From positions 248,001-312,000 of the forward strand of contig NZ_SMRT01000002.1 in the NCBI RefSeq assembly GCF_004354045.1: 64,000 bases of DNA. Direction: 5' to 3'. A program made the position numbers and the translations under genes. Position 1 is the first letter of the stretch. Every line of letters starts with the position of its first letter. The DNA is from Paenibacillus piri (GTDB lineage: Bacteria > Bacillota > Bacilli > Paenibacillales > NBRC-103111). The notes beneath the pieces are model-generated. The model saw only the letters and a program-made list of their open reading frames with translations, had not been told where the DNA came from and made no database searches. Positions 17,485 through 26,462 of this stretch are shown here, one piece after another.

Positions 17485-19632
17485 TTGAATTTTATACCGG
17501 CTATGCTGCGCTATTTGTCTTCCAATAAGCTTTTGTGCGGCATCTTTGTTCTAAGCATTTTCGTGGAAGTCGCCTATACGGTAGCGGCTCCATTGAGCCT
17601 TAAATATTTGGTGGACGAGGCGTTCGGCCCTAAAAATTTCCAAGTATTCGTGATCATTTTAATTATTTTGATCTGCGGCGGTCTGCTCAACATCTGCGCG
17701 AGCGCAATCGGTGATTACTCACTCGGCAAGCTGAGCGGCGAAGTCATTCGTAAGCTGAGAACCGAGCTGTTTATTCATTTGCAAAAGCAGTCGCTGCCAT
17801 TCTATCAACGGTACAGAGTCGGCGATCTGGTAATGCGGTTTGCCGCGGATATGACCGCAATGGAACGGGTGATCCGTCTATCGTGCCCGCTCTTTTTGAA
17901 GGAATCGTTAAGCGCGGTGCTGGGGCTTTTCATGCTGTTTACAATCGAATGGAAGCTTACGCTGGCCGTTATTGCCGGCTCCGCGTTGATGTTTGTCGGG
18001 CCCAAGCTGCTTCAAGGGCGTGCGGAAACCGCAAATGTCAGGTATAAAGAAGCTCAGGAGCAATTTTCCAATACGATCGACGAGATGGTCAAAGGTCATA
18101 AAACGATTAAAGGCTTGCATATGCAGCAGCGGTTCATGGTTCGGGCCCGGAAACAAATCCACGAGCTGTTTTCGTTCGGGCTGAGCATGCATGTAACGAA
18201 CGCTTTGATGGAGCGGCTGCCGCTCACCGCGCTGCTTATTTTAAACGGAATCATGATCGGCTTCGGCGGTTACTTGATTTTTCATGACGAAATGACGGTC
18301 GGCGGCTTTATGGCATTTTTTACTTTGTTTATAAGCGTCGGTCAATCCGCCACCAATTTGTCGTTCCTCATTCCGAATCTGATTGATTCCTCGATCAGCT
18401 TCAATCGCGTCAGAGACATTTTCGACCAACGGCCCGACGTTCCGGAAGCGGCCAACCCTGCCGAGCTCCCGGCTGTCATTCGCTCTATCCGGATGGAGCG
18501 GGTTACGTTTGGCTACACCGACGATGCCGATCAATTGCGGGACGTCAGTTTGCACATTGCGGCGGGGAGCTATGTCGCGTTCGTCGGTCCGAGCGGTTCA
18601 GGCAAAAGCACAGCGCTGCAGCTGCTCGCCCGTTTCTACGATCCGAAGCAAGGCTCGGTTGCGATCGACCATTACGACCTGTCGAATGTAAGTGAAGCTT
18701 CCTTGAGGAAAGCATGCACGCTGGTCACCCAGGATACGTTTCTGTTCAATGCGTCGATCCGTGACAATCTGATGCCGGAGGGCGAAGACATCACGGAGGC
18801 GGAAATGGTAGAAGCGGCGAGGCAGGCGAACATTCATGACATCATCGCGGGCTGGCCCGATGGCTATGAGACGATGATCTACCACGAAGGGGGATCGTTA
18901 TCGGGCGGCGAGCGCCAGCGCATTTCGTTAGCGAGGGCGCTGCTGAGAAAACCGCAGCTGCTGCTGCTTGACGAGGTGACATCGGCGCTGGACCCTGCAA
19001 CGGAAGCCGATATCAACCGGCTCATTCAGCGGATTCGCGGCCGGCAGACGATAATTTCCGTCACCCACCGGTTAGATTCGGTCGTGAACGCCGATACAAT
19101 TCATGTGTTCCACGAGGGCCGCATTGTCGAATCGGGTACGCATCAGGAGCTCATGAAGCTCGATGGGCTGTACAGAAGCCTGTGGGAAAAGCAACACGGG
19201 TTTCATCTGTCCCGTGACGGGCTTCACGCGACGGTGGAGGTCGAGCGGCTGGCCAAGCTGCCATTTTTCGCCGGGATCGAGCCGGAGCTTCTCCGGGATA
19301 TCGCCACGCTGTTTACTACGGAGATGTGCAAAGAGGGCGATGCCGTTGTTCGTGAGGGCGAGGAAGGCAGCAAATTTTATATTATTGTGCGCGGAAGGTT
19401 CGAAGTGCTGAAATGGATTCCGGGCGCCGGGGAGAAACGGGTGGCAATTCTGCAGGACGGCGATCATTTCGGCGAAATCGCACTGCTCAAGGATGTTCCG
19501 CGAAACGCTACGGTTCAAGCGACAGGGCCTTCGGTGCTGCTGTCCGTAAGACGAGAATCGTTTCATAAGTTGATTGCAGCTTATCCGCAAATTTTATCCG
19601 CGCTGGAAAGTACGCTGCTGCAGCGTATTTGA
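17485..19632 (+). CDS. ABC exporter fused to a C-terminal cyclic-nucleotide-binding domain
   Basis: 715 aa. Residues about 1-310 form a six-helix exporter-type membrane domain, about 335-575 an ATPase (Walker A GPSGSGKST near 369, Q-loop VTQDTFLFN, signature LSGGERQRISLARALL, Walker B LLLLDEVTSALDP, H-loop SVTHRLDS), and about 592-715 a CNB domain (LPFFAGIEPELLRDIATLF ... EGEEGSKFYIIVRGRF ... FGEIALLKDVPRNATVQA). The phosphate-binding cassette retains FGEIALL and the Arg, so ligand binding is possible. TTG start at 17485 with GGAAGG upstream; the ATG at 17503 is the alternative. Likely a homodimeric half-transporter. The substrate and the effector are unknown. Confidence 0.9.
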   Translation: MNFIPAMLRYLSSNKLLCGIFVLSIFVEVAYTVAAPLSLKYLVDEAFGPKNFQVFVIILIILICGGLLNICASAIGDYSLGKLSGEVIRKLRTELFIHLQKQSLPFYQRYRVGDLVMRFAADMTAMERVIRLSCPLFLKESLSAVLGLFMLFTIEWKLTLAVIAGSALMFVGPKLLQGRAETANVRYKEAQEQFSNTIDEMVKGHKTIKGLHMQQRFMVRARKQIHELFSFGLSMHVTNALMERLPLTALLILNGIMIGFGGYLIFHDEMTVGGFMAFFTLFISVGQSATNLSFLIPNLIDSSISFNRVRDIFDQRPDVPEAANPAELPAVIRSIRMERVTFGYTDDADQLRDVSLHIAAGSYVAFVGPSGSGKSTALQLLARFYDPKQGSVAIDHYDLSNVSEASLRKACTLVTQDTFLFNASIRDNLMPEGEDITEAEMVEAARQANIHDIIAGWPDGYETMIYHEGGSLSGGERQRISLARALLRKPQLLLLDEVTSALDPATEADINRLIQRIRGRQTIISVTHRLDSVVNADTIHVFHEGRIVESGTHQELMKLDGLYRSLWEKQHGFHLSRDGLHATVEVERLAKLPFFAGIEPELLRDIATLFTTEMCKEGDAVVREGEEGSKFYIIVRGRFEVLKWIPGAGEKRVAILQDGDHFGEIALLKDVPRNATVQATGPSVLLSVRRESFHKLIAAYPQILSALESTLLQRI

Positions 19633-19794
19633 ACGGTCAGGTTCGACGAGGCGGGAGGGAGGCGGCCATGGCATCCATTGCAAGCGCTGCGTCAGCGATG
19701 AAGATTTGGCCAATTTCAGTTTATTTTTTCTTAAGCACAAACCGCGATCTGCACCCATCTTTGGAACGATTGATACAGTTACCCTGATTTACCG

Positions 19795-19900
19795 ATTACG
19801 ACTTTATCGGGTTAAGACCCCTACCTCTAAGGTGGGCCTTGAATCAGGTGGGGTAGAGCCCCCATCTGATTCCCCGATGTTCAGCAAAGCTGAACGAGTT
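19795..19900 (+). other. Cluster of three hairpins, possible mobile-element end or structured RNA
   Basis: Three stems follow each other: CCTACCT/AGGTGGG (about 19821-19837), AATCAGGTGGGG against CCCCCATCTGATT (about 19850-19881), and TTCAGC-AAA-GCTGAA (19880-19894 region). The motif order, with short CCTAC/GGTGGG and GTGGGGTAGAGCCCCC stems, resembles right ends of IS200/IS605-type (TnpB) elements, but no transposase is present. Assignment is by eye and tentative. Confidence 0.35.
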
Positions 19901-20059
19901 CACTTGTGCGCGACAGAAGGCCATCTGATTTCAAATACGGATGCTGAAAACAGGGTCATCGCAGCAGGCGCCTATTACCATGGTACCCGGGAGCAGCAAT
20001 TCCAGGATAAAGAGATCGCATATGTCGATATCGAAAGAGCGTTCGACTTGTCAAGCTGG
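19901..20059 (+). pseudogene. Possible C-terminal remnant of a carbon-nitrogen hydrolase
   Basis: One frame reads NTDAENRVIAAGAYYHGTR then EQQFQDKEIAYVDIERAFDL, which resembles the end of nitrilase-superfamily proteins (DPxGRVIA ... GIVYADIDL). It has no start, no catalytic Glu-Lys-Cys region, and the preceding hairpins interrupt it, so it would be a fragment. A good terminator follows at 20071. Low certainty. Confidence 0.3.
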
Positions 20060-20070
20060 GATAATATTGG

Positions 20071-20114
20071 AAAGAACAGGCGGAGATCTGATGATCCGGC
20101 CTGTTCTTTCTTTT
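20071..20114 (+). terminator. Terminator hairpin
   Basis: AAAGAACAGG-CGGA pairs with TCCG-G-CCTGTTCTTT (14 paired bases, one bulge), followed by CTTTT. Better placed for plus-strand transcripts; it may also end the minus-strand dehydratase operon. Confidence 0.7.
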
Positions 20115-20142
20115 CCTGATCCGAATGAAAAACGTGTCCATT

Positions 20143-21834
20143 TTACTTATGTTCGGGCTCGTCAGGCAGCAGGAAGTCGAAATCGCAGCCTTTGTCTGCC
20201 TGCAGTACATGCTCCTGATACAGCCTCGTGTACCCCCGGCCTGTAATTTTAAGCGGCGTCCATTCGCTCCGCCTTCTGGCCAATTCCTCCTCGGACACCA
20301 GCAGCTGCAAGGAACGGCGCTCGACATCCAGCTCGATTTCATCTCCCGTGCGCACAAGCGCAATCATGCCGCCGACCGCGGCTTCCGGCGTGACATGGAG
20401 CACGACCGTGCCGAATGCCGTTCCGCTCATCCGCGCATCGGAAATCCGGACCATATCGCGGACCCCTTGCTTCAACAGCTTCTCGGGGATCGGCAGCATG
20501 CCTGCCTCCGGCATCCCCGGGGCTCCTACAGGTCCGGCATTTTGCAGGACGAGTATATCTTCCGGAGCCACCTGCAGCTCCGGGTCGTTGATGCGCGCCT
20601 CCAGATCGGACACTGAGGTGAAGACGACCGCCTTCCCGCGATGCGAGAGCAGCGACCTGGAAGCGGCCTTCGTCTTGATGACGGCTCCGTTGGGGGCGAG
20701 ATTGCCATGCAGAATGGCGATGCCGCCCTCCTGGTGAAGCGGATCGCCGTACGGACGAATAATATCGCGGTACGTTTCCGATATGGTTACGCTTTGCAGC
20801 GATTCGCCGATCGTCCGGCCGGTAATGGTCAGTTCCTCCAGATGCAGCAGGGGAGCAAGCTCCTTCAGCACGGCCGGAGCGCCGCCTGCGCGGAACAAAT
20901 CCTCCATCTGGTATGTTCCCGCCGGTCTGAGATTAGCCAAGAATGGGGTGGTTCGGCTTAATTCGTCGAACAGGCGGATCGGCAGTTCGATGCCGAGCCG
21001 TCCGGCGATGGCGGTAAGATGGATGACGGCGTTGGACGAGCCGCCGACGGCCATGAGCAGCCGGATCGCGTTCTCGAAGCTGCGCCGGGTCAATAGTTTG
21101 GACGGCTTCAGGCCCTGTCTTACGGCTTCGACAATTTGCTTGCCGGTCTCCTGAGCTGCCGCGAGCCGCTTATTATGGGTAGCCGGTATGGCGGCCGCGC
21201 CCGGAAGCATCAATCCCAACGCTTCGGAACAGACGGCCATAGTGCTGGCGCTGCCCATGACCATGCAGTGACCGGCTGTCGGGGCTAGCGCCTCGTTGAT
21301 TTTGATCAGCTCTTCCTCGCTAACGCTGCCGCCACGGTATTCCTGCCAAAAATAGCGGCAATCGGAGCAAGCGCCGAGCGTTCGCCCTTCGTATTCGCCG
21401 TTGGCCATCGGGCCTCCGGTGAATAGGATGGCCGGAATGTCCGCGCTGGCGGCGCCCATCAATTGCGCCGGCGTCACTTTATCGCAGCCGCCCATCAATA
21501 CGACGCCGTCGATCGGCTGGGCGCGGATCATTTCTTCCGTATCCATGGCCGCCAGGTTGCGGTAAAGCATCGTTGTCGGACTCGTATTGATTTCTCCCAG
21601 AGAAATGGTAGGAAATTCCAATGGCAATCCGCCTGCCATAATGACCCCGCGTTTGATCGCCTCGATCAGCGGGCCGATGTGAGCATGGCAGCGGTTTATT
21701 TCACTGAACGTATTGCAAATGCCGATAATCGGCTTGTCGAAATCTTCCTCGTTGTACCCCAAGTGGCGATTGAAGGCTCTGCGCAGAAATTGGCTGAAGC
21801 CCCGGTCGCCATACGATGTATACGATTTACCCAT
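20143..21834 (-). CDS. IlvD/Edd-family dehydratase (sugar-acid dehydratase)
   Basis: 563 aa. It belongs to the Fe-S dehydratases that include dihydroxyacid, phosphogluconate and pentonate/hexonate dehydratases. Cluster cysteines are Cys40 (IIGICNTFSEINRCHAHI), Cys117 (VLMGGCDKVTPAQ) and Cys190 (TAGHCMVMGSASTMA). The neighbours (Zn dehydrogenase, HpaI aldolase, aldehyde dehydrogenase, ROK repressor) point to conversion of an aldonate to a 2-keto-3-deoxy acid rather than branched-chain amino acid synthesis. The frame extends to a TTG at 21855, but ACGGAGG lies 9 bases before the ATG at 21834 (MGKSYTSYGDRG). The sugar cannot be identified from sequence alone. Confidence 0.9.
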   Translation of the reverse strand: MGKSYTSYGDRGFSQFLRRAFNRHLGYNEEDFDKPIIGICNTFSEINRCHAHIGPLIEAIKRGVIMAGGLPLEFPTISLGEINTSPTTMLYRNLAAMDTEEMIRAQPIDGVVLMGGCDKVTPAQLMGAASADIPAILFTGGPMANGEYEGRTLGACSDCRYFWQEYRGGSVSEEELIKINEALAPTAGHCMVMGSASTMAVCSEALGLMLPGAAAIPATHNKRLAAAQETGKQIVEAVRQGLKPSKLLTRRSFENAIRLLMAVGGSSNAVIHLTAIAGRLGIELPIRLFDELSRTTPFLANLRPAGTYQMEDLFRAGGAPAVLKELAPLLHLEELTITGRTIGESLQSVTISETYRDIIRPYGDPLHQEGGIAILHGNLAPNGAVIKTKAASRSLLSHRGKAVVFTSVSDLEARINDPELQVAPEDILVLQNAGPVGAPGMPEAGMLPIPEKLLKQGVRDMVRISDARMSGTAFGTVVLHVTPEAAVGGMIALVRTGDEIELDVERRSLQLLVSEEELARRRSEWTPLKITGRGYTRLYQEHVLQADKGCDFDFLLPDEPEHK

Positions 21835-21918
21835 GGATACGAACCTCCGTTTCAAATAGCTTCAATTCCTCAACTCCAAAATATGTTGACAATCGAACCT
21901 CTCGAACAAGATTATCTC

Positions 21919-22974
21919 TTACACCTCGCTGACCGGGGAAGGTCTGACGATTGCCTTAATAAGCGAAGCATCGCGGTTCTCGATTTGGAGCAAAGCGGTT
22001 TCGAATTCGTTTAATCCGTACTCATGCGTAATAATTTCGCGGACCGGAATTTTTCCCTGCTCGACCATCGCAACGGCTTGACGCCATACATTCGGACTGG
22101 AGACTGAACCATATATTTCCAAATCTTTGCGGATGATCATATTGGCTTCGATCTGCGGCTTGCGTTCAAATATGCCGACAAGGCAAATTCTTGCCCCCGG
22201 CGCTGTCATCTTCAGCAGGCTTTCGAAGGCGGCCGCGCTGCCCGACGCTTCGATAATTGCGTTGAACATCGTGCCGTTCGTAGCTTGCATAGCTTTCGAT
22301 CTATAATCGTCGATAGATAGATCGATCGTATGGTCGGCCCCCAGCCTGCGGCCCGCCTCCAGCCGGTTGGCCCGCAAATCGACCAAGGTTACGGAGCTTG
22401 CACCGAACGCTTTGGCCACAGCGACGGTAAGCAGTCCGATCGGGCCTGCCCCGACGACCAGCACGTGATCGGCCGGAGTCACGCGCAACTTCTCGATGCT
22501 CCGGTATGCCACAGCCGTCGGTTCGATCAGGCACGCTTCTTCGAAGGAAAGATCCGGCGAGAAAGGGTGGAGCGCATAGCTTGGCACGACGATATATTCG
22601 GCCGCGGCGCCGTTCCGTCCAAAGACGCCGTTCTCCGTACGCTGCGGGCATATGTTGTAATTGCCCTTGCGGCAGCTGGGGCATGTGCCGCAAGGAATCG
22701 TGACCTCGCCGACGACCCGTTCTCCGACGGTAAATCCGGATACGGCTTCTCCGATTGCAGCTACTTCACCGGACCATTCGTGGCCGGGTATGATCGGGAA
22801 CTTCACCCGATGATTTTGCAGCCCCTGATATAAATGCAGGTCGGTTGCGCAAACCCCGACACAGCGGACACGCACGAGCACCTCGCTGCGGCCGCAGACC
22901 GGAATTTCGGAGGCGCGGACCTGAATGACGCGTTCCTTGTCGACCATGACAGCCAACATTTCATTTGGGGACAT
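21919..22974 (-). CDS. Zinc-dependent medium-chain alcohol (sugar/polyol) dehydrogenase
   Basis: 351 aa. Catalytic-zinc ligands lie in CVGVCATDLHLYQG, GHEWSGEVAAIGE and the downstream Glu region LIEPTAVAYR; the structural-zinc cysteines are in PCGTCPSCRKGNYNICPQ; the Rossmann motif is VLVVGAGPIGLLTVAVAK. Family members oxidise sugars, polyols or threonine with NAD. The start is the ATG at 22974, with AAAGGAAG 8 bases upstream; the longer frame to 23019 has no such site. Operon order ROK repressor, this gene, dehydratase suggests it makes the keto or lactone precursor of the acid dehydrated next. Confidence 0.9.
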   Translation of the reverse strand: MSPNEMLAVMVDKERVIQVRASEIPVCGRSEVLVRVRCVGVCATDLHLYQGLQNHRVKFPIIPGHEWSGEVAAIGEAVSGFTVGERVVGEVTIPCGTCPSCRKGNYNICPQRTENGVFGRNGAAAEYIVVPSYALHPFSPDLSFEEACLIEPTAVAYRSIEKLRVTPADHVLVVGAGPIGLLTVAVAKAFGASSVTLVDLRANRLEAGRRLGADHTIDLSIDDYRSKAMQATNGTMFNAIIEASGSAAAFESLLKMTAPGARICLVGIFERKPQIEANMIIRKDLEIYGSVSSPNVWRQAVAMVEQGKIPVREIITHEYGLNEFETALLQIENRDASLIKAIVRPSPVSEV

Positions 22975-23033
22975 GTGACAAACTTCCTTTCGCAAGTAAA
23001 TGCCTTGAGGCATCTGCAAGTATGCCTCTGCGG

Positions 23034-24218
23034 CTACAGCTTTTGTTCGTAGGAATAAAAGAGATGATAAATCACGTCGCAGGCTGCCCCGATGGAGGCT
23101 GCCAGCTTGCCGAAGCGGCTTGGCACGATTTCAATCCTTGTGGAATGATAGAAGTAGCATCGTTCCGACAAGCTGCGCCGGATCGGATTCAATATCCATT
23201 TGTCGGCGTTCGCCATAGCGCCGCGGATAATAATGATCTCGGGATTGAACGTATTGACGACATTGGCCAAACCGACGCCGAGGTATTCCCCGACTTCCGC
23301 TAATGCGGTAATTGCCGCATGATCGCCCTGGTCGGCTAAAGCGATAATTTCGTCAACGGATGGCAAAGCTTCCGCCCCCGTCGTTTTCATAAAATTGCGG
23401 CGGAGCGCTTGCGGCGACGCATACAGCTCCCAGCATCCCCGGTTGCCGCAGTTGCAGCGCGGACCTTCCATATTGATGGTCATATGGCCCATTTCCCCGG
23501 CATACCCATCCTGACCGCGGAATACTTTCCCATCGATTAATATGCCGATCCCGATACCCCGGTTGGTAACGCTGAGCAAAATTTGCTGGTTTCGCCCCTT
23601 GCCCGCTCCAAACGCAGATTCGCCTATAACCGAAGTATTGCAGTCGTTGTCGACAAACGTTCGGATGCCGGTGTAGCTTTCGACAAGCCGTTTCAGCGGG
23701 ACGTCCCGCAGTCCGGCATTAGGGGCCGAGACCATGGTGCCGCTTTTGTGATTGACGATGCCAACCGCGCCTATTCCAATGCCGATGATGCCGAGCGGCG
23801 ACTCCGGCGCCTCGGAACGGATCTCGTCAATAGCCGCATACAGCTGTTCGATGATCTCCTTTTCATTGGTGGTGATCGAGTACGTTTTTTCCCGGTATAC
23901 GGCAGCGTTCAGGTTAACGAGTATAACCGTCATAAAACCGACATTCAGCTCAATGCCGATCACGCAGCCGGCATCGGGATTAAAGTTGACCAGCGTAGGC
24001 CGACGGCCGCGCTTGGATTTGACCTCGCCGACTTCAATGGCGTATTGCTTGACCATCAGCTCTTCGACCATAGAGGATACGGTAGCTTTGTTCAGCCTGG
24101 ATATTTTGGCAATATCGACTCTGGAGATCGGTCCGTGTTCCCGTATGATGTTCATGACCAGCATCAGATTAATCTGTTTGATAAGGTCGGCATCACCGGT
24201 CATATGGCGTTTCAGCAT
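23034..24218 (-). CDS. ROK-family transcriptional repressor (XylR/NagC type)
   Basis: 394 aa. An N-terminal winged helix (residues about 15-75: ISRVDIAKISRLNKATVSSMVEELM) precedes a sugar-kinase-like ROK domain with the zinc motif CNCGNRGCWELYAS and the ATPase-type glycine motifs. Such repressors leave their operators when they bind a sugar. Three near-perfect palindromes TAGTTTA-N5-TAAACWA lie in the divergent promoter region at 24254-24506, so it most likely represses both its own operon and the aldolase operon. ATG start with GGGGG upstream. Confidence 0.92.
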   Translation of the reverse strand: MLKRHMTGDADLIKQINLMLVMNIIREHGPISRVDIAKISRLNKATVSSMVEELMVKQYAIEVGEVKSKRGRRPTLVNFNPDAGCVIGIELNVGFMTVILVNLNAAVYREKTYSITTNEKEIIEQLYAAIDEIRSEAPESPLGIIGIGIGAVGIVNHKSGTMVSAPNAGLRDVPLKRLVESYTGIRTFVDNDCNTSVIGESAFGAGKGRNQQILLSVTNRGIGIGILIDGKVFRGQDGYAGEMGHMTINMEGPRCNCGNRGCWELYASPQALRRNFMKTTGAEALPSVDEIIALADQGDHAAITALAEVGEYLGVGLANVVNTFNPEIIIIRGAMANADKWILNPIRRSLSERCYFYHSTRIEIVPSRFGKLAASIGAACDVIYHLFYSYEQKL

Positions 24219-24253
24219 AGAGGCCCCCTGTGTAAATGTTGTTCATTATTATA

Positions 24254-24272
24254 TAGTTTATCACATAAACTA
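24254..24272. promoter_or_regulatory. ROK repressor operator 1
   Basis: TAGTTTA-TCACA-TAAACTA, a perfect 7-bp palindrome with a 5-base spacer, about 36 bases upstream of the repressor start; it matches the half-sites of XylR-type operators. Confidence 0.75.
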
Positions 24273-24302
24273 GAGGGCGAGACTTAAATCTTGGGTCATT
24301 TA

Positions 24303-24321
24303 TAGTTTATTGAATAAACAA
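24303..24321. promoter_or_regulatory. ROK repressor operator 2
   Basis: TAGTTTA-TTGAA-TAAACAA; one mismatch between arms, same geometry as operator 1. Confidence 0.72.
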
Positions 24322-24487
24322 AATGGAAAGTGAGGTTGTCGACAAGCTGACGGGCAATCAGCATGTTTAACTGGATTATAGCTCAGTATTTCGCCACTGA
24401 AAAGACCTGGAATCCGAAAAAAGAAAATAATCCTAAATGTATAGACTTTGCCGAGTACGTTTGCTAACATGTGGTTATGGGTTTATT

Positions 24488-24506
24488 TAGTTTAACTGAT
24501 AAACAA
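24488..24506. promoter_or_regulatory. ROK repressor operator 3
   Basis: TAGTTTA-ACTGA-TAAACAA, identical in its arms to operator 2 and placed about 87 bases before the aldolase gene. The three spaced sites would allow DNA looping. Confidence 0.72.
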
Positions 24507-24537
24507 AATTAGATAGCTAGGGCGAAGCGACACAAAA

Positions 24538-24551
24538 TGTAAGCGCTGTCC
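24538..24551 (+). promoter_or_regulatory. Candidate CcpA catabolite-responsive element (cre)
   Basis: TGTAAGCGCTGTCC matches the cre consensus TGWAARCGYTWNCW at most positions and lies between operator 3 and the aldolase start, as expected for carbon catabolite repression. Confidence 0.5.
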
Positions 24552-24592
24552 AAATATTGCAGCGTCTTGCCTATGAAAAGGAGTGAAGGACG

Positions 24593-25402
24593 ATGAGAGA
24601 AAATACGGTAAAACGGCGTTTGCGCGAGGGCAAACCGTCTGTAGGGACCTGGTTATCCATTCCGAGTCCGTATACGTCGGAGGTTATGGCCCAAGCCGGC
24701 TATGATTGGCTCGTCATCGATATGGAGCATAACCCGATCTCGATTGAAACGGCGGGCTTAATGGTCTCTTCAATGTTCAACAGCCGGACGGTTCCATTGG
24801 TTCGCATCCCTTGGAATACGGGAGAGAATATAAAGCGGGTGCTTGATATGGGGGCTTGGGGGATTGTCGTCCCGATGGTGAACAGCAAAGAAGAAGCTGA
24901 ACGGGTTGTACGGGAAGCGAAATATTTTCCGCATGGCGGCCGCAGCATAGGCGGACGGCGGCATGCCGTCGGTTTTGAAACGGATCCCTCGACCTATTTC
25001 GAGCAAGCCAACGATGAAATTGTCGTCATCATTCAAATCGAGCATATAGATGCCGTCCGCAACATCGATGAGATTTTTAGCGTTCCGGGCATCGATGCCT
25101 GCTTTATCGGACCAAACGACCTTATGTCGTCGATGGGATTGAAGCCGCAGTTGGAAAGCGGCGACCCTGCCGTTGCCGAAGTGATCGAACAGATCAAGCA
25201 GGCGGCAAGCCGCCACGGCATCCCCGCCGGCATTCATGTGGCGAATCCGGAAACGGCCAACAAGCGGATTGCCGAAGGGTTTCAATTTATCGCCATTTCC
25301 AGCGAGGTTGGGAATATGCTGAACAAGGCGCTATCCGATATCGCCAAGCTGGACGCTTCTGCGGTCGAAAGCAAAAGCGGCGGCAAAGAAGTACGGTATT
25401 AA
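24593..25402 (+). CDS. HpcH/HpaI-family aldolase
   Basis: 269 aa. Class II (metal-dependent) aldolase that cleaves 2-keto-3-deoxy sugar acids or 4-hydroxy-2-oxo acids to pyruvate and an aldehyde. Visible residues: catalytic-type His in VIDMEHNPISIE, Arg in VPLVRIPWN, metal-binding Glu in VVIIQIEHIDAV and Asp in FIGPNDLMSSMG; HVANPETANKRIAEGF lies near the C-terminus. RBS AAAAGGAG. First gene of the plus-strand operon; it is the natural next step after the IlvD/Edd dehydratase across the divergent promoter. Confidence 0.92.
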   Translation: MRENTVKRRLREGKPSVGTWLSIPSPYTSEVMAQAGYDWLVIDMEHNPISIETAGLMVSSMFNSRTVPLVRIPWNTGENIKRVLDMGAWGIVVPMVNSKEEAERVVREAKYFPHGGRSIGGRRHAVGFETDPSTYFEQANDEIVVIIQIEHIDAVRNIDEIFSVPGIDACFIGPNDLMSSMGLKPQLESGDPAVAEVIEQIKQAASRHGIPAGIHVANPETANKRIAEGFQFIAISSEVGNMLNKALSDIAKLDASAVESKSGGKEVRY

Positions 25403-25426
25403 CAGACTGGGAGAGGGGGTAGCCGC

Positions 25427-26386
25427 ATGACCTTGAAAGTGCTTATCACACCGGATATTTTCCATCAGGATGCGGTTCGTCAGCTGCAGGAGGCGGGCTT
25501 TGAGCTGGCTTATACGGAACCGACGCGGAGCGTGAAGGAGGAGGAGGTCCGCGAGAAGCTGGCCGGCGTCGACGCTTATGTGGCCGGGTCCAATAAACTG
25601 AGCGCGGATACGATCGCCGCAGGGAACAAGTTGAAGCTGATTACCCGCTTCGGCGTCGGCTACGATGCGATTGATTGGCGCTATGCGCTGAGCCATCATA
25701 TTTCCGTCACGATCACGGCAGGCACGAACGAGCAATCGGTGGCGGATATGGCCTTGGCTTTAATGCTCGGCGTATCCCGCCGAATTCCTTATTTCGACCG
25801 GTCGATTCGCGAGGGGCAGTGGACGCCGCAAGTTTTAACAAACGAGGTGTGGTCGAAAACGGTAGGCATCCTTGGCACAGGCCGCATCGGCAAAGCGGTG
25901 GCCAAACGGGTGAAGGGCTTCGATGCGCGAATCATCGCCTATGACGCTTTTCCGGATACGGCATGGGCGGAGCAGGCAGGGGTCACCTACGTCGCCATGG
26001 AACAGCTGCTTGCGGAATCCGATTATATTACGCTGCATCTGCCGCTTAACGAGGCCACCGATCGAATCGTCAATGCCGCATTTTTAAACCAAATGAAGCC
26101 GTCGGCTTTTTTGATCAATACCGCCCGGGGGCAGCTTGTCGATGAAGAAGCTTTATATGATGCATTGAAAAACCGTACGATCGGCGGGGCGGGTTTGGAC
26201 GTGTATGCCAAAGAACCGCTGCCGCAACAATACCCGTTCTACGAGCTCGATAATTGCGTGCTCACCCACCATGTCTCGTCGCATACGAAGGAAGCGATGT
26301 GGCGTATGAGCCTGCTTTGCGCGGAAGAAATCATCCGTTTAAGCCAAGGATTGCCGCCCAAGCATCCGATTCCCGAAAAGCTGTAA
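25427..26386 (+). CDS. D-isomer-specific 2-hydroxyacid dehydrogenase
   Basis: 319 aa. Catalytic Arg in NTARGQLVDEEAL, Glu in GLDVYAKEPLP, His in THHVSSHTKEA; NAD-binding motif VGILGTGRIGKAVAKRV. Enzymes of this family interconvert 2-oxo and D-2-hydroxy acids (glyoxylate, hydroxypyruvate, phosphoglycerate). It lacks the C-terminal ACT domain of SerA. Being between the aldolase and the aldehyde dehydrogenase, it may reduce glyoxylate or a keto acid formed in the pathway; this is inference. It starts 24 bases after the aldolase stop with GGGAGAGGGGG upstream. Confidence 0.9.
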   Translation: MTLKVLITPDIFHQDAVRQLQEAGFELAYTEPTRSVKEEEVREKLAGVDAYVAGSNKLSADTIAAGNKLKLITRFGVGYDAIDWRYALSHHISVTITAGTNEQSVADMALALMLGVSRRIPYFDRSIREGQWTPQVLTNEVWSKTVGILGTGRIGKAVAKRVKGFDARIIAYDAFPDTAWAEQAGVTYVAMEQLLAESDYITLHLPLNEATDRIVNAAFLNQMKPSAFLINTARGQLVDEEALYDALKNRTIGGAGLDVYAKEPLPQQYPFYELDNCVLTHHVSSHTKEAMWRMSLLCAEEIIRLSQGLPPKHPIPEKL

Positions 26387-26462
26387 AAAGTTCGGCAAAA
26401 GGCTGCGGCGAGAGCGGGAATCGTTCCGAATCCAATAAATCTGTATAGAAGGAATGATGAAC

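Noticed and set aside
19574..20119. 181-aa frame as an intact gene
   Set aside because: It begins inside the ABC-CNBD gene, runs through hairpins and has no start with a ribosome binding site. Only its end looks protein-like.
20143..21834. Assignment of the IlvD/Edd protein as branched-chain IlvD
   Set aside because: No ilv or leu neighbours; the context is sugar-acid breakdown under a ROK repressor.
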